From assembly GCF_001039355.2 (NCBI RefSeq), contig NW_019774203.1, positions 133,062 to 197,061 on the forward strand: a stretch of 64,000 bases of DNA, in the 5' to 3' direction. Below are positions 31,707-42,805 of this stretch, in pieces. A model generated the notes under the pieces. That model searched no databases and was not told the DNA's origin. It was given only the letters and a program-made list of their open reading frames with translations. A program made the translations under genes and the position numbers. This stretch comes from Lingula anatina (lineage: Eukaryota; Brachiopoda; Lingulata; Lingulida; Lingulidae). Numbering within the stretch: the first letter of the stretch is position 1; each line of letters begins with the position of its first letter.

Positions 31707-33950
31707 GATTTTATGTATGTACTCTTTTGTCTTTCACCTCTGAGGTGGGAATAAATAAATAAATATATAAATAAATAAATAAATTAATTAATTATAAGAA
31801 GTGCTGAAAGCATGACATTCTTCACTGTCGTTAATTAAAGACTGACAAGTTATGTACCATTAATTATTCAAATTTAAAGACAGCTCGGTAGACAACGTGC
31901 GTTAGACCATCGTATAGGGATAGGTTTAAAGTCAAATGTTCATCACATCTGTTTTTCAAGATATTTAATTTATCATTTATACTAATTTTCATTCAAACTG
32001 GGGTTCTTTAACCGACAGAGTAAAAAATCAAGAAACGAACATTATGTACCTGCAAGTCGATGCTCAAGTACAGTAAAACTCTCTATATAAAGATAAAGAA
32101 ACACGAAGACCGAATTTAGCTGAAAAGTTGTCTCAAATAATTTCTTTAAAACTCTCGACTTGATTTTTTTGCATACATTTGACATAAATGTGCAGTAACT
32201 CTACGTACTAGCTTTCATTTAATTTTAATTAAAATTTTCATTTTGACCGTATCCCAATACGTATTTTAAAATTACATTGTGCAGACTTCGAGACAAGACT
32301 TGTGTGAATATATGATTCAAAGATTGAATAATTAATTAATATATGATGAATAGGAATAAGAATCACGTTACCTTGGCGGAGGCCTGCGCTCTTTGAGGGC
32401 TTTTCTTTTGTTTATAATCAAAGACGTTATAATAAATAATGTCCACTAAAATAGTTGGATTGTACAATAATTTATATAAATTAATATAACTCTTAAACGA
32501 ATTTTTAGAGATTTATAAGAATAGATAAAAGCGTTTTAATTGATTAAAATTATATTCAGCACATGGAGGATATTTTTAAAAATACAAATGTACGACCTTT
32601 TATTCATCCAAGAATGCATTAATGGTCTTATTTCAAGAAACTATGCATTTGAATATTTCCCATTTTTATACTTTCTATGCCTAGGTGCCGTGCAAGGCTC
32701 CTAATCCTTCCCAATTCAGGTCTTAAAAACTACACAACCCCTCAAATAAAATAACTTACCGTCAATAATTCCATCGGAGATGTACAGGAAGAAACTGCTG
32801 TCTAATGACTGATCAGACATTTAGAACTAAATCATCAAAATTTATATCTAATTGGAATAAAACATCAAATACAAGCGCTGGGAGGGCAGTAGAAAAAGAA
32901 TGTTTTCCCCACCGAGGAAATTTCATTTTGGCTAAGAAACCACTGATTAATAAATGTCGTCACCGGCTTAGGTCATCACTTGGACAAAAAATTGCAACAA
33001 CTCTGTAATGCAAATTGGATGTACATACACCCTTTTCTAGTCCCTCAGTTCTGTTGGTTGATGAGCCATAAATTTGGCCATTTTTTTAAATGAAGAATAG
33101 AAGGAGAAACGTAAAATAACAGATAATGGACTGGCTGAGTAAAACTAAAGGCAATCTGTAGGCTTGCTGCTTTAGATGAGGCAAGGGTGGTGTTTGTAAC
33201 AGCTAAAACAATCGCACACACGTGTCTTGATTGTGGTGAAAAAATATTACCTTCTTACACATTTTACTAAGTGATTTGTTGACAATTCAAACGACAATTG
33301 TTGCCAATGGGACCTTGCGTAAACTGCTGTAAAGTCCTGATGCTTGTACGCATGGGATTTAGCTATTCATTTATTTGCCTCACAGACGTTTTACTAGGGC
33401 TGTAAGACAGTCTTATGTATTTTGAAAACCCTGGTCTTCTTACATGACACTTTGATTACAAACATTTTAGGGAAAATGGGTGGGATCTCAGGTGTTAATA
33501 AATAACAGTTGGTGTAGAAAACTCAGATATTACGGACAAGGAAAAATACCAGTTGTCCTAGGTATTAAAATGTTTAATCATTTGGGTGTGGATCAGGTAA
33601 AACGGTTTTATGCTTTGGCATCTCATCAACAAAATAATTGTTTGTGGTACAGTGGTATGTCAGGCTTGGTGACTAGGGTAAAACAGCTTATTTTAAAAAA
33701 TCAGCTTGCAGTGTTCGATAGGGACGGCAAGATTTTGCGGCTCCTAAAAGGTTGTCTATAGATTACAAGCACATTGTGATCCAGGTTTTAAATGTCCATT
33801 ATTGTTTGAGCAACGTTTTCACCACAGTTTTCACCACGTTTTCACTACAGTTAGGATCGAGTGATCACCTGTAGACTAAGATATAATGCGGTAGAGGAGA
33901 TGCTGCACGAGTTATGGAATATATTGCTGTTGTTGAGACATGATTGTAGT
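31707..33950. other. AT-rich spacer between duplication units 1 and 2
   Basis: It contains an AAAT tract near 31750-31785. A segment near 32990-33350 resembles 44800-45130 and 50030-50370 (GCAAATTGGATGTACAT and GCTGCTTTAGATGAGGCAA), so it is a third, more diverged copy of that block. No gene was found. Confidence 0.55.
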
Positions 33951-34910
33951 GGTTGAGACACCCAGAGTTCCTATACTGATTCCTATACCGATTTCTGTAA
34001 ATCAGAACGTTCAACATGTAACACATACATAAACCCGGCAATATATTCATTCGAAGGTTTGTTTGTCTAAATTATTACTAGCCACAGTAGGCGAATTTAT
34101 TGATGTTTCTCTAAGATTCATCTCTCAAATCAAAGCATGGTTACTTAATCCACAATATAACATTAAGCTGAAGACCCAGTACTGATTTTCATATGCACGC
34201 TGCGTTAAATCTATGTTTAACACCCCTGCTACTAGGTCAGTTGTATCAGTGTCACTATTGAATTCAGTCAGATAACAGCAATGAAATAATGTGTTACCAT
34301 GTTTGTATTGTACAAAGAGATAACCCAAATATAAATTACTGATTAAGATAACTTTGAAGTCCCATTGAACACTGAACGCCTCACCTGACCAGGTGTACGT
34401 GTCAAGAGAGACAGCACATCTAATGGCGAATGGGGGAGTGTACTTGCCACCAAGAGAAATACAACTGGAGAAAGAACAGGTAAATCCCACTCCTAATATA
34501 TCGTAATACATTACGTTAGGAATATAATTCGGATAATTGTCTGATAATGTAGTGGGATGGTGCTTGCTATAGTGTTTGTCTCTGTAGGGTGGTATAAACC
34601 TAACACGTCGTTACCGAGTTCGGGTTGTATTATTCACTCGTCATAATACCTACAGTGTGAAATTTCGGTTTCCTACGTTTTTTTAGAATTATCTTTCATT
34701 TTCAGTTTTCATTTATTTCATAATTCAATTGATAGATTACAATAATTTCAATAACATATCTTTTTGTTAAGTTTCATTCGTACTTCCGCCTTTCTTTTTC
34801 TTTTTCTTTTTTTGCTTTGTGTTTGGTCTTATTACTGCATTCATTTTCATTCTAGTGATGTAAACGTTTGTCACATACATATAATAAAGAGGATTACATG
34901 GTGCTCTCCA

Positions 34911-34942
<32 letters not shown>

Positions 34943-35126
34943 AATGAAGCCGTTTTATACATTTTCTTTTATGTGTCGGCACTTGTCGTACTCGTTTTAA
35001 GTTAAAGTTGCATACCTTACATTACCTGTATTTGAATATGGCTTTTTGATGTTTACCTCCATTACCAAATCTTCATCTTTTATCTGGTGTATTTCATTTC
35101 TTTATTTTATTTTGGACTTAGAAGCC

Positions 35127-37025
35127 ATGTCTCTGTCCAAGATCCTAACGGAAGATTTCCTAACATGCCGCATATGCCATGAAAAGTTCAAAGATCCCAA
35201 GGTCCTCAGCTGTGCCCATACGTTTTGCCAGCATTGCCTCCAAGACCATCTAGGCAAAAAATTTCAAGGTCAGCCTCACTTCCCTTGTCCTATCTGTAGA
35301 CGTCAGTGTGTCCTCCCTGGAGGCGGTGTAAGTGCTATACAAACAAATCATCTTCTGGTCAGCATATCACAAACACATGGTCAAGTAGAACAAGCCAAAG
35401 CTGCCAAGAAATGCAAGATATGTTGCATGAAAAATGTCTCCAATCCACCAAAGGTAACAAAACGCTGTTTGGACTGTGAGGAAAGCATGTGTGGAGATTG
35501 TTCTTCAGATCATGTGCTTCATAAGTTCAGTCGTGACCACAAACTGTTTCCTGTCGACCAGTTTGACAGCGATGACTACGTGACAGAGCTGCGTGCCCGG
35601 CAAAACGTCCTGTGTGACCACAACAACAAGGCCCCCGTAGAAATCTTCTGCCCAGTGTGTGAAAAGTTCGTCTGTGTCGGTTGTATGGTTTTAGAACACC
35701 AGGGTCATGATTGCCTTAGAATCAACACTGCTGCCGACAAACGCAAGGAGAAACTAGAACTCAGAGTGAAGCCCATCGAGAAGAAAAGTCTACGGTACAA
35801 TCACTTTAAAACTGTTGCTGAAGATCAGAAAATATCAGTAGAAGAGGGAAGAAAGAAGGCAAAGAGTCAAGTAAACAAGCAGTTGGAGCAAGTTGTTAAG
35901 ATGGCCCGTCAACGTGCCAATGATCTTCTGGAAGAAATAGATGCCATGGCAAATGCCAAATTAGACATCTTAAATGGTTTAATTGCAACTGCTACCGCCG
36001 ACCAAAACCAACTAGACGACGTAGTAGACTTCTCAAGGAAACTCATTAACCATGGCAACGATATAGATGTCCTCCAAATGGCCTCGACCTGTGAGCAAAG
36101 CAGCGAGAGCGTTCAGACTCTCGACATCCCGACCCTGCCTGCAGCCATGACCCAGCTACAGCTAATCACCAACGACATGGAGGAATGCGTTACCAATATC
36201 AACAGTTGTCTTGGAAACGTAGTTCCGGTCGTGAGTGGAAGACTGGTGACATCATTCAAAGTAGAACTGACCAAGTCTCCTGAGGAGATGATCAGTCACG
36301 TGACCACTGATATAAACGGTGATTTTCTTTTTGGCATATTCTGTAATGATGACAAGTCACGGAATAGAATCCTCATCTACGATTTGAACTTTGTCCTTCA
36401 GGGCACAATTTCAAACCCAAGAGCAGCACAAAAGTACGGCTTTGCAGGGATTGCCATTGATGATGATGGCAACATTGTCACTAGATGTCAGGGGTCAAAT
36501 GAAATCATTATCTACTCCAAGAAAGGAGACCACGTGAGAACATTCCACAGTGAATCACCTCAGGCAGTAGCGGTCAATGGCAAGGGTCACTATGTAGTGG
36601 CAGGTCTTAGTACTCTGACTGTGCACCACAAGGAGGGCGAGGTCCTACAGTCGACACCAGACCCACAGGGTAAATATTTCAAATACATCCACTGTAACCT
36701 CAATGATGACATCATCGTCAAAGGAGATGATCACATCCGTGTATACAATTCCACTCTCCAGCTTAAATACAGATATGGTACCCAGGGTGACGGAGACGGA
36801 CAGGTGAACGGTCCGTGTGGCACATGCTGCTTGGATAATGGAGATATTATTCTAGCAGACCTCAGCAACCATCGTCTTCACCTGGTGTCACCAGATGGGA
36901 AATTCAAGCGATTTCTTTTAACCAAAGAAAATGGAATTGATAGGCCGAAAGATGTTGCAATAAGTCATCTCGGACAACTGGTAGTTGGAGAACAGAGAGG
37001 GAAGATAAAATTCTTCGAGTTATGA
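35127..37025 (+). CDS. TRIM-NHL protein, copy 2
   Basis: 632 residues, the same length as copy 1 and very similar throughout, with identical domain order. RING cysteines and histidine lie at 14, 17, 29, 31, 34, 37, 54 and 57. B-box-like cysteines lie at 96-125, B-box 2 at 163-194, a coiled coil at about 205-310 and the NHL propeller at about 375-632. Differences from copy 1 cluster in the RING-proximal loop and in the propeller: SNHRLHLVSPDGKFKRF replaces the KNHRLHLVSQAGKFNRF form, and the last 35 residues differ most. An acceptor (GGACTTAG) ends five bases before the ATG. The longer open frame upstream is intron read-through. Both copies keep all zinc ligands and look functional. A likely polyadenylation signal lies at 37160-37165. 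Confidence 0.9.
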   Translation: MSLSKILTEDFLTCRICHEKFKDPKVLSCAHTFCQHCLQDHLGKKFQGQPHFPCPICRRQCVLPGGGVSAIQTNHLLVSISQTHGQVEQAKAAKKCKICCMKNVSNPPKVTKRCLDCEESMCGDCSSDHVLHKFSRDHKLFPVDQFDSDDYVTELRARQNVLCDHNNKAPVEIFCPVCEKFVCVGCMVLEHQGHDCLRINTAADKRKEKLELRVKPIEKKSLRYNHFKTVAEDQKISVEEGRKKAKSQVNKQLEQVVKMARQRANDLLEEIDAMANAKLDILNGLIATATADQNQLDDVVDFSRKLINHGNDIDVLQMASTCEQSSESVQTLDIPTLPAAMTQLQLITNDMEECVTNINSCLGNVVPVVSGRLVTSFKVELTKSPEEMISHVTTDINGDFLFGIFCNDDKSRNRILIYDLNFVLQGTISNPRAAQKYGFAGIAIDDDGNIVTRCQGSNEIIIYSKKGDHVRTFHSESPQAVAVNGKGHYVVAGLSTLTVHHKEGEVLQSTPDPQGKYFKYIHCNLNDDIIVKGDDHIRVYNSTLQLKYRYGTQGDGDGQVNGPCGTCCLDNGDIILADLSNHRLHLVSPDGKFKRFLLTKENGIDRPKDVAISHLGQLVVGEQRGKIKFFEL

Positions 37026-37159
37026 GTGACTGTTAAGCTAACAATGGCCTCCAAATATGTGTTTGTGGATACAGACAATTGATTATTTGATAACTTATAA
37101 AATGACCATGTAAACACCTTGTAGCTCTTACGTCACTTGGATCACGAGCAGTTTGTTTC

Positions 37160-37165
37160 AATAAA
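37160..37165 (+). terminator. Candidate polyadenylation signal of TRIM-2
   Basis: AATAAA lies 135 nt after the stop codon. The same context (TTCAATAAAG) is kept downstream of the TRIM-3 remnant near 40777. Confidence 0.45.
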
Positions 37166-38008
37166 GAATTCTTAGCAAACTGTTCTTATTTAAGGACGAG
37201 AATTGTTTCCTGTGACTTAGCATCATGGAATTTGAAGTATTTATCTATCACGTGTATTTTAATTTACAAATATTACGCATTGTAAATATGCTCTTTCAAG
37301 CTAATTCTGTAATTCTTAGAAATGAAAACTGAGGAGGAGTATATTTTATGCATGTCTGTTTGTTACTGGGAGTACAGGATGAATAGTATTAATCGTGTCT
37401 CGAATCTGGTTAGTTGTGAACTACGGAACTTGAATTAAAATATTGCAAACACCAACCTATAAACATCAATTCTAATCTGGATTTTATTTAGTTCCTGCTT
37501 CGAAACAGTTCCGTCTGCTTTCCCGTTTAAAAAGATTGTTTTCCAATCAAAATGACAAAATGTTTTTTAGTATTATATTATTAATAATAAATTGTGATCG
37601 AAACACATACCTGCGAGGACGGTCAATCTTTTATTTTGAATTATATACGTTATTCATTGAAGAATGTTATTTACTTTGGTATGTTTGTTTCATTAAACTG
37701 TCTGTAATTTTTTTGCATCGGGTTGTGACCCTACCATCATGGTGCTCACGAAAATTTTGTAACCCTCAAAGTTAAGTCTCGGCCGTACTCTGCATAACGT
37801 CTGGAATATTTTACTGCAATGTGTTTTTGTTTCTTATGTTTTTGAAGTGTCTGACCCCGGTACGTGCGCTGTAGTGCAAATGCGGCGAGTGGAAAACAAG
37901 TTGAATTACATTTACTACCTTCAGTGATTATAGATTCACAAGCCATTCTGTAGGGAAAATCCAAGTACACAAATGTTGACTTTATTTTCCTTGCAACAAC
38001 GGAATAAC
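37166..38008. other. Spacer between the convergent TRIM-2 and GT31-B genes
   Basis: No coding feature. It is shared with 27470-27965 and in part with 39700-40440 and 41800-42330, as expected of duplicated 3' flanks. Confidence 0.55.
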
Positions 38009-39130
38009 TTACATGTGCCCCCAAGGTTCACGCAACTCTAGTTCGTGACTGCAGTTTTGAACTATCTGTTTTTCCAAATCATCCAAAACACTCCAAAATT
38101 TAAAGTCAGGTACCTTGTGAATAGCCAACGGCATTGAGAGAAGACAAGAATCCTTCTTTAATTCTGGAGGTACTGTCAACCAAAAGTTTGGATTGTGGAC
38201 AAGCTCGATGTCGTTTTCGTGCGCCAGCGTGGCCAGGTACACATCTTCAATGAAGAGATGTTTCCAAAACGAGGCTGAATGGAGGACTCTGATGACTTGG
38301 AATGAGGCTACTGTAGCAAACCCTGACAGGAAAGCCGGATATTTATTTCCACTGTACTGCCTAAATGACTGGTAATATTTTTGTGTTAGAATTCGAAAAG
38401 GAGAACTCCCCTTCGGGTACAAATAGCCTGTGAATAACGTTTCCGTCTTGAATTTTGGAAGATCCTTCAAGTATCTAATAATCTCCCGGTAATTTGCGAT
38501 AACATCGTGCCCGCACCTTAAGACAAATTTTACACCTGCGCAGTAATCAATGGCCCATCGCATGGCCAATAGTGTCTTTAGAGTGAAATTCTTGTAGGTG
38601 TCGTTAAATGTCATTTTGATGATATCTCTGTGTACAGAATTTTCTGCTAATATCCTACGTTCCACGTCTGAATCATTTGTTTGGCCGACGACAAATACAG
38701 TTTTTATTTTCTCTCCAAGAACGTCTTTAACGCTCCCACACGTCTTTCGATACATGCCCCTGGTGACAAAATCACGTGGATCGGATATAACTAACACTAG
38801 GAGAAACACGTCGTCTGTATTCCTGCAGGGGCTGTTTATAATGTACCTGTATCTTTTAATATGGTACCACAGGTCAGAATCATTTTTCTTTAGTTCACAT
38901 ACAATCTCTGGCACCATGCAATCCCCAAGACTAATCTGCTCAGTGTCCTCTTTAACTAATTCTCCTGCAGGCCTCCTGGTGAGATGTTCAGAAGGTTCCA
39001 TCTGTCTGTTTCCACCTTCATCTTTGTTTTGGACGGAGATATCGCCAGTCCTGGTGCAGTTCCAAAGAAAACATATCGCCAGAATATTGATAACCACTAA
39101 TAATAAGAAGATACCCGATCTGGTCTTCAT
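38009..39130 (-). CDS. GT31-like (beta-1,3-galactosyltransferase-related) Golgi glycosyltransferase, GT31-B
   Basis: A single-exon gene for a 373-residue type II membrane protein: basic MKTRSG, signal-anchor at residues 7-23, a stem, then the GT31 domain. Landmarks are DDVFLLVLVISDPRDF (106-121), MYRKTCGS (126-133, normally R.TWG), DIIKMTFNDTYKNFTLKTL (169-187), FVLRCGHDV (202-210), YPAFLSGFATVASF (264-277) and IEDVYLATLA (294-303). Residues 207-209 read GHD where active family members have the DDD/DxD metal site. The internal Met at 39130 is chosen over the upstream ATG at 39178 because it gives the same 373-residue product as GT31-C and leaves room for a TATA-driven leader. The family adds galactose or GlcNAc in the Golgi; the activity of this protein is uncertain. 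Confidence 0.85.
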   Translation of the reverse strand: MKTRSGIFLLLVVINILAICFLWNCTRTGDISVQNKDEGGNRQMEPSEHLTRRPAGELVKEDTEQISLGDCMVPEIVCELKKNDSDLWYHIKRYRYIINSPCRNTDDVFLLVLVISDPRDFVTRGMYRKTCGSVKDVLGEKIKTVFVVGQTNDSDVERRILAENSVHRDIIKMTFNDTYKNFTLKTLLAMRWAIDYCAGVKFVLRCGHDVIANYREIIRYLKDLPKFKTETLFTGYLYPKGSSPFRILTQKYYQSFRQYSGNKYPAFLSGFATVASFQVIRVLHSASFWKHLFIEDVYLATLAHENDIELVHNPNFWLTVPPELKKDSCLLSMPLAIHKVPDFKFWSVLDDLEKQIVQNCSHELELREPWGHM

Positions 39131-39209
39131 TCCACTGTTTGTTTTGCCCTGCACAACGCTAGAGAGCATATATGACACCGTTTGTCACTATATCTCATCA
39201 GCTATTCCG

Positions 39210-39217
39210 TTATATAC
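39210..39217 (-). promoter_or_regulatory. Conserved TATA box of GT31-B
   Basis: GTATATAA on the minus strand, 80 nt above the Met at 39130, followed by the conserved CGGAATAGCTGATGAGATAT block. Confidence 0.65.
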
Positions 39218-39429
39218 TACATTTAACATGTACAAGTATGTTATTTCAGTTTTCTAGTCCCTTGTATTATAATGGGGAGCACTGTCCGATATTCAAACAC
39301 TCACAATTTCGAGTGCTGATGTTCATTGTTGGATGATTTACAACATGGTGTTCGCGCTATCTTTTATTCCTTATGTGGGTAATTATCGAAGCGAAGACGA
39401 CACTATTAAATATTAATAAACAGGTGTAT

Positions 39430-40443
39430 TCATGTTAAGATGAGGTTCTCAACGAGAAGGAGAAATAAATGTAAAACATTTCTGTGCTCAATGAATTATT
39501 ATTATAAATGCAATTCAAGGTACAGCGTATGATAGAAGTACTAGTATAAACAAAACAACATGATAACACAATATCTCTCAACATTTTTCTTTGGTTAAAA
39601 AAAACTTTTTTTCGTGAAAAGATGTAATAATAATAACTTAGATTACCAGTTTACCAACATCTTGTAGATCTTACGTCATGGAGGTTTTCATTTAATTCTC
39701 GGCACAGATGGTTTATAAGGACGAGAAAAGTTAACCGTTCCTTAACAGTTATATCACAGAATATGAACTATTTATCATTTATGTATAACGTGTATTTTAT
39801 TCTGCAAACATTAATCGTTGTCTGCTTATAGAATCTTTCAAGCAAAAAGATCACAGTGACTACAGAGGATGAATTGTGTTATAAGGGGTCTCGAATGAGA
39901 TATGGTTAGTTGTGAACTACGAAACTTAAATTTAAAATACTGCAAACGCCCCCCGACAAACATCCGAAACTGGACTTTATTTAATATTCAATAAACCCCC
40001 TATGCAGCTTCGTAAAATCATCGTCTGCTGTCCCGTGTAAAAAGATTGTAGTCCCAGCAAAATGACAAAATGTATTTTAATATTATATTATTAAAAATAA
40101 AATGTGTTCAGAGCACAAATCGGTGAAGTTATTCAGTCGTGTGTTTTAAAGTATGCGACAGGAAAAAAGTGTCATGTACTTGAGTAATGTTTTGCTTCAC
40201 TAAACTGTCCGTTAATCGATTGGTTTTTGCATCGGACTGCGACCCTTCCACCGCAGTGCACACGAATATTTATTAACTCTCATAATTAAGTGTCCGCCGC
40301 TTGATGTCAGCAGTGTTTTATTGTAATGTGTTTCGATGTTTTTAAAGTGTCCGACCCCGGTATGTGCGCTGCAGTCCGAATGCGGCGAGTGAGAAAAAAA
40401 AAGTTGAATTACATTTGCCACCTGCGGTGATTATAGATTCAGA
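39430..40443. other. Duplicated flanking sequence without a gene
   Basis: 39440-39600 is the upstream flank common to the GT31 copies. From about 39680 it resembles the TRIM-GT31 spacer (37100-37940) up to GTGATTATAGATTCA, then breaks straight into TRIM coding sequence at about 40440. Confidence 0.5.
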
Positions 40444-40650
40444 CGTGACCACAGGCTGTTTCCTGTCGGCCAGTTTGACAGGGACGAATACGTGCCAGAG
40501 CTGCGTGCCCGTCAAAACGTCCCGTGTGACCACAACAACAAGGACCACGTAGAAAATGGACTTGGTGGTCCGAAAGATGTAGCAATAAAGCGCATCGGAC
40601 AACTGGTCGATGGAGAAAATAAAAGCGAAATTAAATACTTCGAATTATGA
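40444..40650 (+). pseudogene. Internally deleted TRIM-NHL remnant (TRIM-3)
   Basis: 69 codons remain. The first part matches TRIM residues about 136-171 (RDHRLFPVGQFDRDEYV, CDHNNKDHVE). It then jumps in frame to residues about 602-632 (NGLGGPKDVAIKRIGQLV) and the usual FEL stop. About 430 codons are gone, including most of B-box 2, the coiled coil and nearly all of the propeller; the RING and start are also missing. The 3' flank (GAGTGACTGTTAAGCTAAC) follows as in TRIM-2. Confidence 0.85.
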
Positions 40651-40959
40651 GTGACTGTTAAGCTAACGATGGCCTCCATATATGTGTTTGTGACAATTGA
40701 TTATTTGATAACATATAAAATGGCCATGTAAACACCTTGTAGCTCTTACGTCACTTGGATCATGAGCATTTTTTTCAATAAAGGACGCTAAGCAAACTGG
40801 TCGTATATAAAAAAGAGAATTAGTTGCAGTTATATCACAGAATTTGAGGTAATTATGTATCACAGGCATTTTAGTTTGCAAATATTAACCATTGTAAATA
40901 TGCTCTTTCAAGCACATTCTGTGATTCTTAGAAATGAAAACTGAGGAGGAATATACAAC

Positions 40960-41280
40960 ATTGGTCAAGAAGGTTGTCCCACCCCCATTTCCATTTACTT
41001 TCATTTACAAACGATCACCTCACAGCTGTAAATTGTTAAAAATGGTGCTTTTTATCACAGATACCGTGTATAAAATTATTAATGGTTAAAAAATACAAAA
41101 TAGTGGTTAAAATATACATATTTTATACCATTTAGTAAAATTTATAAGAGGTACCCCCTCATATCCACTGTTTCACTGTGACTTCTACATATTTAAAAAA
41201 ATGACTATTAAATTGAAAAGACGCCATCAAATGTCACCAAATTCACACACATTTAGCATTAGGGTGTGCTCGTTAAAGGC
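40960..41280. other. AT-rich spacer
   Basis: No feature supported. Confidence 0.4.
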
Positions 41281-41289
41281 CACGTGCCT

Positions 41290-41630
41290 AACAGCGTGTG
41301 CGTCTACCGCGTACTGCAATTATCTCCTGTAGAGGCGCGACAAGCCTTCAACACGTGTAACAATTCTGTTTTGTGGGATATTGTCCCATTCTTCTTATAC
41401 AAGTTGGAGGCGTTGGTCTATCCTTAGAGCATTTTGTTTCTTTAACAAACACTTGCCAGGCGAGAGGTGTGTGCGCAAGTTTGTAGTCATGATGAAGCCT
41501 GGAGTTAACCGCAGGGTCAGTTCTTGAGCGGGTCAGTTCTTGAAGTTGGAATGAGATATCAGCTGAGAATGCTACGTTCAGTGATCCCAGAGGCACCTGA
41601 ACCTGTCCATCCATCACTGGAAGGAAGTCG
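41290..41630 (-). mobile_element. Relic of a Tc1/mariner-like DNA transposon, internally deleted
   Basis: On the minus strand an N-terminal, helix-turn-helix-like stretch (VNSRLHHDYKLAH...) is followed directly by QLV, a stop, then EEWDNIPQNRIVTRVEGL. The latter matches the well-known C-terminal block of Tc1-type transposases (EEWNNIPQ). The catalytic middle is missing and there are stops. The assignment rests on this one block. Confidence 0.45.
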
Positions 41631-42105
41631 GTTTTGATGCAGAATCAAATTATTTCTTGTATCTCATCGATGGTCAAATGAAGGACCACAAACATGTTAA
41701 AAATACCTTTTGGAAGGGTGTGTGTAGGATAATGTCGCCTGAGGTGTTAGATCAGTCCGCATTTGGAGAACATTCCAAGCCCATGGTATTGGTACATTGT
41801 GCCTTTTATTTATGCATATGTGTATGTTACTGGGAGTGCAGGATGAATAGTGTTAATCGGGTCTCGAATATGGTTAGTTGTAAACTACGGACCGTAAATT
41901 TAAATTATTGCAAACGCAAACCGAAAAACATCAATTCTAATCTGGATTTTATTTGATATTCATTAATTGCCCGACGCAGCTTCGAAACAGTTCCGCCTGC
42001 TTTCCTGTTTAAAAAGATTGTTTTCCAATCAAAATGACAAAATGTTTTTTAGTATTATATTACTAACAATAAATTGTGATCGACATACATACCTGTGAAG
42101 GCGGG

Positions 42106-42330
42106 ATATTTTTTATTTTGAATTATACATGTTATTTATTGAAGAATGTTATTTACTTTGGTATGCTTTGTTTCACTAAACTCTCTGTGAATGTTTGCAT
42201 CGGGCTGTGACCCTACCNATATTTTTTATTTTGAATTATACATGTTATTTATTGAAGAATGTTATTTACTTTGGTATGCTTTGTTTCACTAAACTCTCTG
42301 TGAATGTTTGCATCGGGCTGTGACCCTACC
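42106..42330. other. Assembly scar: 112-bp perfect direct repeat around a single N
   Basis: 42106-42217 and 42219-42330 are identical base for base, with an N at 42218. This is the pattern left when two overlapping contig ends are joined without merging, so one copy is probably artificial. Confidence 0.85.
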
Positions 42331-42332
42331 AC

Positions 42333-42579
42333 CTATATGATTTTAAAACCGGGTGCATAAATTTGAAAACCACCTAGAACAACCTTAGACTGTACCCTTA
42401 CTTTAGAGTACTCTATTTTATTGTCTCTATGGGGGTATATGGGCACTTTACGACATTCGGTTTGAATGTTTTAACACCTTTTGATAGGGCTTTATAGCAT
42501 TGTATTAGATTAATGTGGCAGTCTAAGGTTGTTCTAGGTGGTTTTCAAATTTATGCACCCGGTTTTAAAAATCATATAG
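42333..42579. mobile_element. Foldback MITE with 60-bp inverted ends
   Basis: CTATATGATTTTAAAACCGG at the left is matched by CCGGTTTTAAAAATCATATAG at the right, and the pairing continues through CATAAATTTGAAAACCACCT and AGAACAACCTTAGACTG. The 125-bp middle has no coding potential. Confidence 0.88.
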
Positions 42580-42653
42580 CGATTTTACGACAATCGTTTA
42601 CTATCCAATCTAGGTGACAGCCGAGCGTGGGCTCATCCTGTCGGTGTTCTGAC

Positions 42654-42763
42654 TGATACTCCGAAATGCGATATGACACACACCTTGAAAACGGGTAGTG
42701 TGGTCCGATATACCGATTAATTCAGGATCCTTAGGTGCCGAGGCTGGTAGTTGGGTAGGTCTG
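42654..42763. mobile_element. Solo right half of the CAGGCCTACC MITE family
   Basis: It matches 61870-61976 (GATACTCCGAAATGCGAT, ACACACCTTGAAA, GGGTAGTGTGGTC, CTGGTAGTTGG). Only one arm is present. Confidence 0.75.
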
Positions 42764-42805
42764 GTAATGTTGACTTTATTTTTCCTTGTAACGGTGACAT
42801 GTAAC

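Larger units (their letters stand above)
33953..39430. repeat. Segmental duplication unit 2 (TRIM-2 plus GT31-B)
   Basis: Partner of 24485-29290. The non-coding upstream parts (33953-35126 and 24485-25544) align throughout with small indels, including a poly-A expansion here at 34912-34942. Confidence 0.85.

Noticed and set aside
32369-32402. CTTGGCGGAGGCCTGCGCTC block
   Set aside because: It resembles a widely recurring genomic snippet, but no ends, second copy in the window or coding context was found.
33480-33761. 93-codon plus-strand frame between the duplication units
   Set aside because: No family resemblance and no paralogue in the other duplicated flanks; treated as a chance frame.
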